Origin: an uncultured Oscillospiraceae bacterium
GTDB lineage: Bacteria; Bacillota; Clostridia; Oscillospirales; Oscillospiraceae
DNA length: 61,544 bases
Direction: 5' to 3'
Assembly (NCBI GenBank): GCA_934590325.1
Contig: CAKTOW010000012.1
Coordinates: 1 to 61,544 of the forward strand
The notes under the pieces were generated by a model. The model was not told the origin of the DNA. It saw nothing but the letters and a program-made list of their open reading frames with translations, and made no database searches. Both the position numbers and the translations under genes were made by a program. Positions 58,033-61,544 of this stretch are shown here, piece by piece (positions within the stretch are counted from its first letter, which is position 1; every line of letters starts with the position of its first letter).

Positions 58033-58428
58033 ATGCTGAATGAAAATGTTGTCAAGCTGCTAGGGAGCGGTATGTGGGATCTGGCTACCTGCGCCAATGG
58101 CGAGCCCAATGTGGTGCCCGTCGCCTTTAAGGATGTGACCCCTGACGGCAAGCTGGTTGTCGGCGATGTGTTTCTGGACACGACCCTGAAAAACCTGTCG
58201 GCCAATGGCGGCAAGATCGCCATCTCTGTGTACGACGCACAGAATCTGGAGGGCTATCAGGTGAAGGGTACGGCACAGTATGTCACCGAGGGCGAGGTGG
58301 TCAGCACCTTCAAGGCCATGGTGGAGAAGATGTTCAACGGCGCGGCCACCGCCAAAGGCGCGCTGATCATCACGCCGGAAAAGGTCATCGTCACCACCCC
58401 CGGCGCGGACAACAAGAAGGAGCTTTGA
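58033..58428 (+). CDS. Pyridoxamine 5'-phosphate oxidase-family protein
   Basis: A 131-residue FMN-binding split-barrel protein. LLGSGMWDLATCANGEPNVV and VGDVFLDTTLKNLSANGGKI are typical, and a C-terminal ITPEKVIVTTPG ends the barrel. It is shorter than PdxH and lacks its substrate residues, so it is probably a flavin- or heme-linked oxidoreductase of unknown substrate. SD AAGGAGGAAC precedes ATG. The upstream operator is shared with the HxlR gene. Confidence 0.82.
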   Translation: MLNENVVKLLGSGMWDLATCANGEPNVVPVAFKDVTPDGKLVVGDVFLDTTLKNLSANGGKIAISVYDAQNLEGYQVKGTAQYVTEGEVVSTFKAMVEKMFNGAATAKGALIITPEKVIVTTPGADNKKEL

Positions 58429-58432
58429 GACC

Positions 58433-58462
58433 ATAAGCGGGTGCGAAAACGCACCCGCTTAT
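58433..58462 (+). terminator. Intrinsic terminator
   Basis: ATAAGCGGGTGCG / CGCACCCGCTTAT with an AAAA loop. The right arm runs into the HxlR operator at 58461. Confidence 0.85.
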
Positions 58463-58506
58463 AAATTTCATAGTGACTTGAAAGCAGCGGGATATCCCGC
58501 TATAAT
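58461..58506 (+). promoter_or_regulatory. HxlR-gene promoter with shared operator, copy 2
   Basis: ATAAATTTCATAGTGACT (58461-58478) abuts TTGAAA (58478), with TATAAT at 58501 after a 17-base spacer. The operator position over the -35 suits autoregulation by the HxlR product. Confidence 0.68.
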
Positions 58507-58530
58507 GAAGAAAATGCGGGAGGTGGGGAT

Positions 58531-58905
58531 ATGTACCAGAGAAAGCTGGAAAAGGACATTCGCTGTCCGCTGGAGTACGGCATGGAGATTTTCGGCGGGA
58601 AGTGGAACTCCCGCATTATCTGCGTGCTGGCCACGCTGGGGACGCTGCGGTACAGCGAATTGCGTAAGGAAATGGGCAACATCACCGACGCCGTACTGGC
58701 CGCCGCGCTGAAAGGACTCATCGCCAACGGCATCGTGGCACGGAAGTCCTACGACGAGATACCGCCGCGGGTGGAGTATTCCCTGACGGAAAAGGGCGCC
58801 TCCGTGGTGCCAATATTGCAGAGCATCTGCCAGTGGGCGGGTGTATTTTATAAAGACGCGGGCGAAACGCCCATGATACAGTGTCAGAAATGCGACCATC
58901 GCTGA
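58531..58905 (+). CDS. HxlR family winged-helix regulator
   Basis: A 124-residue regulator. CPLEYGMEIFGGKWNSRIIC is the HxlR signature (Cys near the N-terminus, possibly redox-sensing). LRYSELRKEMGNITDAVLAA is the recognition region, and PPRVEYSLTEKGASVVPIL the wing and dimer helix. Cys-x-x-Cys near the end (QCQKC) may add redox or metal sensing. It is followed after 20 bases by an aminotransferase. Confidence 0.92.
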   Translation: MYQRKLEKDIRCPLEYGMEIFGGKWNSRIICVLATLGTLRYSELRKEMGNITDAVLAAALKGLIANGIVARKSYDEIPPRVEYSLTEKGASVVPILQSICQWAGVFYKDAGETPMIQCQKCDHR

Positions 58906-58925
58906 AAGAGAAAGGAGCAACCACC

Positions 58926-60134
58926 ATGACCTACAACTTTGACGAGATCATCGACCGCCGACACACCAACGCCCTGAACACCGACGGCTTCCGGGGCTAC
59001 ATCTTCCACGCCGGCCCGGAGAAGGTATTCCCCTACAAGGATGAGGAGTTCGTCCGCATGTGGGTGGCCGACATGGAGTTCGGCGTGGCCCCGGAGATCC
59101 TGGACGCCCTGCGGGGCCGCATCGACCGCCGCATTTTCGGCTACACCGGCCTGTACGATGACGAGTACTACAACGCCTTTTCCAAGTGGTGCAAGGATCA
59201 CTACGATTGGGGCTTCCCCCAAGAGCAGCTGTGCGTGACGCCGGGCATCATTCCCGCCCTGTACCAGCTGACGGAGACACTGTGCACCAGGGATGAAAAG
59301 GTGCTTGTAAACACCCCTGCCTACGGCTACTTTGTCCACGCGGCGGAGTACGCCGGTGTGGGCGTGCTGACCTCTCCGCTCCATAAGAAAGCCGACGGCA
59401 CCTTTGAGATGGACTTCGAGGACTTTGAGAAGAAGTGTGCCGATCCCGCCTGCAAGCTGGTATTCTGGTGCAATCCCCAGAACCCCACCGGTCGCATGTG
59501 GACGGAGGAGTTGCGCCGGGCCGGTGAGATCATGCGGAAGTACAATCTGTGGGTAGTGTCCGACGAGATCCACTGCGACCTGATCCGCTGCGGCCGCCGC
59601 CATATCCCCATGGCCAAGGTCATGGGCGACTATCCCAAGCTCATCACCTGCATGGCGCCCAGCAAGACCTTCAATCTGGCGGGTTTGGCCTTCTCCAACA
59701 TCATCATCCGGGACAAGGCCCTCCGTGACCGCTTCAAGGATCGGGACAAGCTGTTCGGCATGGTGAATCCTCTGTCCCTAACGGCGGCAAAGGCTGCCTA
59801 TGAGTGCGGCGGCGCGTGGCACGAAGCGCTGAAGGAATATCTGGACGGGAACTTTGCCTTTGTGAAGGAGTTCCTGGCCCGTGAGCTGCCCGAGGCGGTC
59901 ATGTACATCCCGGAAGCCACCTATCTTGCGTGGGTCGATCTGGGCAAGTGCCTGCCGGAGACCACCGACCTGCCGGACTTCTTCGCCAACAAGGCGGGCG
60001 TACTGCTGGAGGGCGGCAACGGTCTGTTCGTGGGCAACGCCGCCGGATACATCCGCCTGAATCTGGCCATGCCCCGCAGCATCATCGAGACCGGCCTGAC
60101 CCGCATGGTGAAAGCGATTCGTGAGGAACAATAA
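58926..60134 (+). CDS. PatB/MalY-type PLP-dependent aminotransferase (cystathionine beta-lyase-like)
   Basis: A 402-residue fold-type I PLP enzyme. VRMWVADMEFGVAPEILDAL is the MalY/PatB N-terminal motif. VTPGIIPALYQLTETLC, FWCNPQNPTGRMWTEEL, VVSDEIHCDLIRCGRRH and CMAPSKTFNLAGLAFSN (PLP Lys in SKTFN) follow. RLNLAMPRSIIETGL contains the C-terminal Arg. It could cleave cystathionine/cystine or transaminate. It sits downstream of HxlR and overlaps the Crp gene by one base. Confidence 0.9.
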   Translation: MTYNFDEIIDRRHTNALNTDGFRGYIFHAGPEKVFPYKDEEFVRMWVADMEFGVAPEILDALRGRIDRRIFGYTGLYDDEYYNAFSKWCKDHYDWGFPQEQLCVTPGIIPALYQLTETLCTRDEKVLVNTPAYGYFVHAAEYAGVGVLTSPLHKKADGTFEMDFEDFEKKCADPACKLVFWCNPQNPTGRMWTEELRRAGEIMRKYNLWVVSDEIHCDLIRCGRRHIPMAKVMGDYPKLITCMAPSKTFNLAGLAFSNIIIRDKALRDRFKDRDKLFGMVNPLSLTAAKAAYECGGAWHEALKEYLDGNFAFVKEFLARELPEAVMYIPEATYLAWVDLGKCLPETTDLPDFFANKAGVLLEGGNGLFVGNAAGYIRLNLAMPRSIIETGLTRMVKAIREEQ

Positions 60135-60826
60135 TGCAAAGTAAAAATGATGCTTGCAGGATGTCTCTCACGGAAGAAGCGCTAAACGATCTCCAATTCT
60201 GGCCATCTTTGACCGAACAGGAGCAAGAAACGCTGCGCCGAAGTGCCTTAGTCCGTCGGTATGAAAAGGGTGCGTTCGTACACAGCGGCGACACCGAATG
60301 TCTTGGAATGCTGTTCGTCCTTTCCGGCGAGATCCGCACCTATCTTCTCTCCGAGGAGGGGCGGGAGGTAACGCTGTTCCGCCTGTATCCGGGCGAATTA
60401 TGCGTGCTTTCTGCCTCCTGTGTGATCAGTCAGATCACCTTTGATACGCAAATGACCGCAGGAATGGATACGGAAGTTCTGATTATCCCCGCAAATATCA
60501 TTGCTGCACTCAAGGAGAAAAATCTATATGTCCGCTGCTTCCTCTATGAGTTGGCAACGAAACGGTTTTCTGATGTGATGTGGGCGATGCAGCAGATCAT
60601 GTTCAAGGGATTGGATCGGCGGCTGGCAGAATTTCTCCTTGCCGAAGCGGAGCGTACCGGCTCCGACACGATACGCATGACCCATGAGCAGATCGCCCAG
60701 CACATCAGCTCGGCGCGGGAGGCAGTGGCACGGATGCTCAAAAGCTTCTCAGAGGACGGGCTGGTGGAACTAAGACGAGGCGCGATCACGCTGCGGGATA
60801 CAGATGGATTGAATCACTTAAAATGA
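60134..60826 (+). CDS. Crp/Fnr family transcriptional regulator
   Basis: A 230-residue regulator. A beta-roll sensor domain (LGMLFVLSGEIRTYLLSEEG, LYPGELCVLSASCVIS) and a C-terminal HTH (MTHEQIAQHISSAREAVARM LKSF, split by the helix turn). The N-terminal Cys set of FNR is absent. It shares one base with the preceding stop (TAATG). Its likely target is the palindrome at 60832-60857 before rubrerythrin. Confidence 0.9.
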   Translation: MQSKNDACRMSLTEEALNDLQFWPSLTEQEQETLRRSALVRRYEKGAFVHSGDTECLGMLFVLSGEIRTYLLSEEGREVTLFRLYPGELCVLSASCVISQITFDTQMTAGMDTEVLIIPANIIAALKEKNLYVRCFLYELATKRFSDVMWAMQQIMFKGLDRRLAEFLLAEAERTGSDTIRMTHEQIAQHISSAREAVARMLKSFSEDGLVELRRGAITLRDTDGLNHLK

Positions 60827-60831
60827 AAAAT

Positions 60832-60873
60832 GTGGTTTTTGCCACATGGAAAACCACGAATCCGTGTTATAAT
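60832..60873 (+). promoter_or_regulatory. Rubrerythrin promoter with palindrome
   Basis: GTGGTTTT (60832-60839) and AAAACCAC (60850-60857) form a perfect 8-bp inverted repeat around 10 bases and span the -35 zone. TATAAT lies at 60868. A Crp/Fnr-type or other regulator could bind here; the inner TGCCACATGG is itself partly symmetric. Confidence 0.6.
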
Positions 60874-60905
60874 ATAAGCAGAAAAAGCTGAAAGGAGCAT
60901 CGACC

Positions 60906-61448
60906 ATGAAAGAAACGAAATACGCAGGTACCCAGACCGAAAAAAACCTGATGGCTGCCTTTGCCGGTGAATCCGAGGCGCGCAACAAGTACACCTATTT
61001 TGCCTCCAAGGCCAAGAAGGAAGGCTACGAGCAGATCGCGGCACTGTTCCTCAAGACCGCCGAGAATGAAAAAGAGCATGCAAAGCTGTGGTTCAAGGAA
61101 TTGAACGGCATTGGCGATACCGCCGAAAATCTTCTCTCTGCCGCCGAGGGCGAGAACTACGAGTGGACGGATATGTACGACGGCTTTGCCAAAACCGCCG
61201 ATGAGGAGGGCTTCCATGAGCTGGCGCAGCGCTTCCGCCTGGTCGCCGCCATCGAAAAGCACCATGAGGAGCGCTACCGCGCCCTGCTGCACAATGTAGA
61301 GACGGCGCAGGTCTTTGCCAAGAGCGAGGTCAAGGTGTGGGAGTGCCGCAACTGCGGTCACATCGTCGTGGGTGAGAAAGCCCCGGAGGTTTGCCCCGCC
61401 TGCAACCATCCCCAGAGCTACTTTGAAATTCACGCGGAGAATTATTAA
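60906..61448 (+). CDS. rbr: Rubrerythrin
   Basis: A 180-residue peroxide-scavenging protein. The ferritin-like diiron domain has [37 protein letters not shown] and [13 protein letters not shown] (ExxH pairs). The C-terminal rubredoxin domain has [20 protein letters not shown] and CNHPQSYFE, with two CxxC metal sites. SD AAAGGAGC precedes ATG. It forms an oxidative-stress unit with the next gene. Confidence 0.96.
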   Translation: MKETKYAGTQTEKNLMAAFAGESEARNKYTYFASKAKKEGYEQIAALFLKTAENEKEHAKLWFKELNGIGDTAENLLSAAEGENYEWTDMYDGFAKTADEEGFHELAQRFRLVAAIEKHHEERYRALLHNVETAQVFAKSEVKVWECRNCGHIVVGEKAPEVCPACNHPQSYFEIHAENY

Positions 61449-61469
61449 AGAAAGAAAAGGAGAATCATC

Positions 61470-61544
61470 ATGGAGCAGAAGTTTTATATTTGCAAGCATT
61501 GCGGCAACATCATTGCCAAGGTCAAGGACACGGGCGTTCCCGTC
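61470..61544 (+). CDS. Desulfoferrodoxin (superoxide reductase), cut by window end
   Basis: The first 25 codons: MEQKFYICKHCGNIIAKVKD then TGVPV. The CxxC at the N-terminus fits the desulforedoxin-type centre of class I superoxide reductases. SD AAAAGGAGAA precedes ATG. It runs off the edge, so the catalytic domain is not seen. Confidence 0.82.
   Translation, partial: MEQKFYICKHCGNIIAKVKDTGVPV

Noticed and set aside
1..61544. CRISPR arrays, IS elements, prophage genes
   Set aside because: No spaced identical repeats, transposase, integrase, or phage structural genes were seen.

Overview
The window is a high-GC, gene-dense chromosomal segment from an anaerobic, spore-forming Clostridia bacterium. 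A relative of the Oscillospiraceae (Oscillibacter/Dysosmobacter/Flavonifractor type) fits best. The evidence is SpoIIR, Mini-III, RqcH, ECF-type folate uptake, ferredoxin-dependent 2-oxoacid oxidoreductase, butyrate kinase, formate-THF ligase and the rubrerythrin/desulfoferrodoxin pair. The genus is an inference; there is no rRNA here. One tRNA (Gln, CTG) is present. I saw no CRISPR array, insertion sequence or prophage.

Layout. 1-5 kb: a partner-switching operon (STAS protein, MATE transporter fused to an RsbW-like ATPase domain, formyltransferase-like enzyme, and a HAMP-SpoIIE phosphatase fused to an RsbW-like kinase), then phzF. 5.9-11.1 kb: a scarred region. It holds an ABC exporter with three frameshifts and an internal deletion, a shortened alpha/beta hydrolase, a MoeA-ModA chimera and a modB stub, next to intact methyltransferases and MogA. 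11.1-16.4 kb: a FadR-type regulator, a DUF5692 membrane protein, a flavodoxin, and a TetR regulator with oleate hydratase. 16.4-22 kb: an XRE membrane regulator, pncB, cardiolipin synthase, a 104-bp repeat, thiamine pyrophosphokinase and a DUF4430 lipoprotein. 22-29.6 kb: a folate/one-carbon block (folC and folT under a THF riboswitch, with divergent fhs-fchA-folD-formate transporter). 29.7-34 kb: SDR, IclR, LysR and butyrate kinase.

34-48 kb: two FecCD-type ABC import loci, each with an adjacent class I methyltransferase, flank a VorABC-type 2-oxoacid:ferredoxin oxidoreductase operon that also encodes a P-loop ATPase. The second import locus continues into XdhC and a THEP1-like NTPase, and it shares a 22-bp promoter element with the broken molybdate locus. 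48-53 kb: a lower-GC beta-helix surface protein, a cNMP-domain protein, Mini-III, RqcH and small membrane proteins. 53-61.5 kb: DUF1015, ispE, spoIIR, tRNA-Gln, an N-terminally cut DUF134/NafY protein, an HxlR-controlled pair, and a Crp-rubrerythrin-desulfoferrodoxin oxidative-stress set cut by the window edge.

Working together: the C1 genes convert formate to THF intermediates, with folate scavenging gated by THF. Vor plus butyrate kinase could turn branched 2-oxoacids into acyl-phosphates and ATP. The FecCD, XdhC, MogA and Mod genes point to molybdenum or tungsten enzyme supply. The most striking signals are the run of frame-preserving internal deletions at 6-11 kb, the shared element linking the two metal-related promoters, the complete translational switch visible upstream of folT, and the STAS/MATE/SpoIIE operon.
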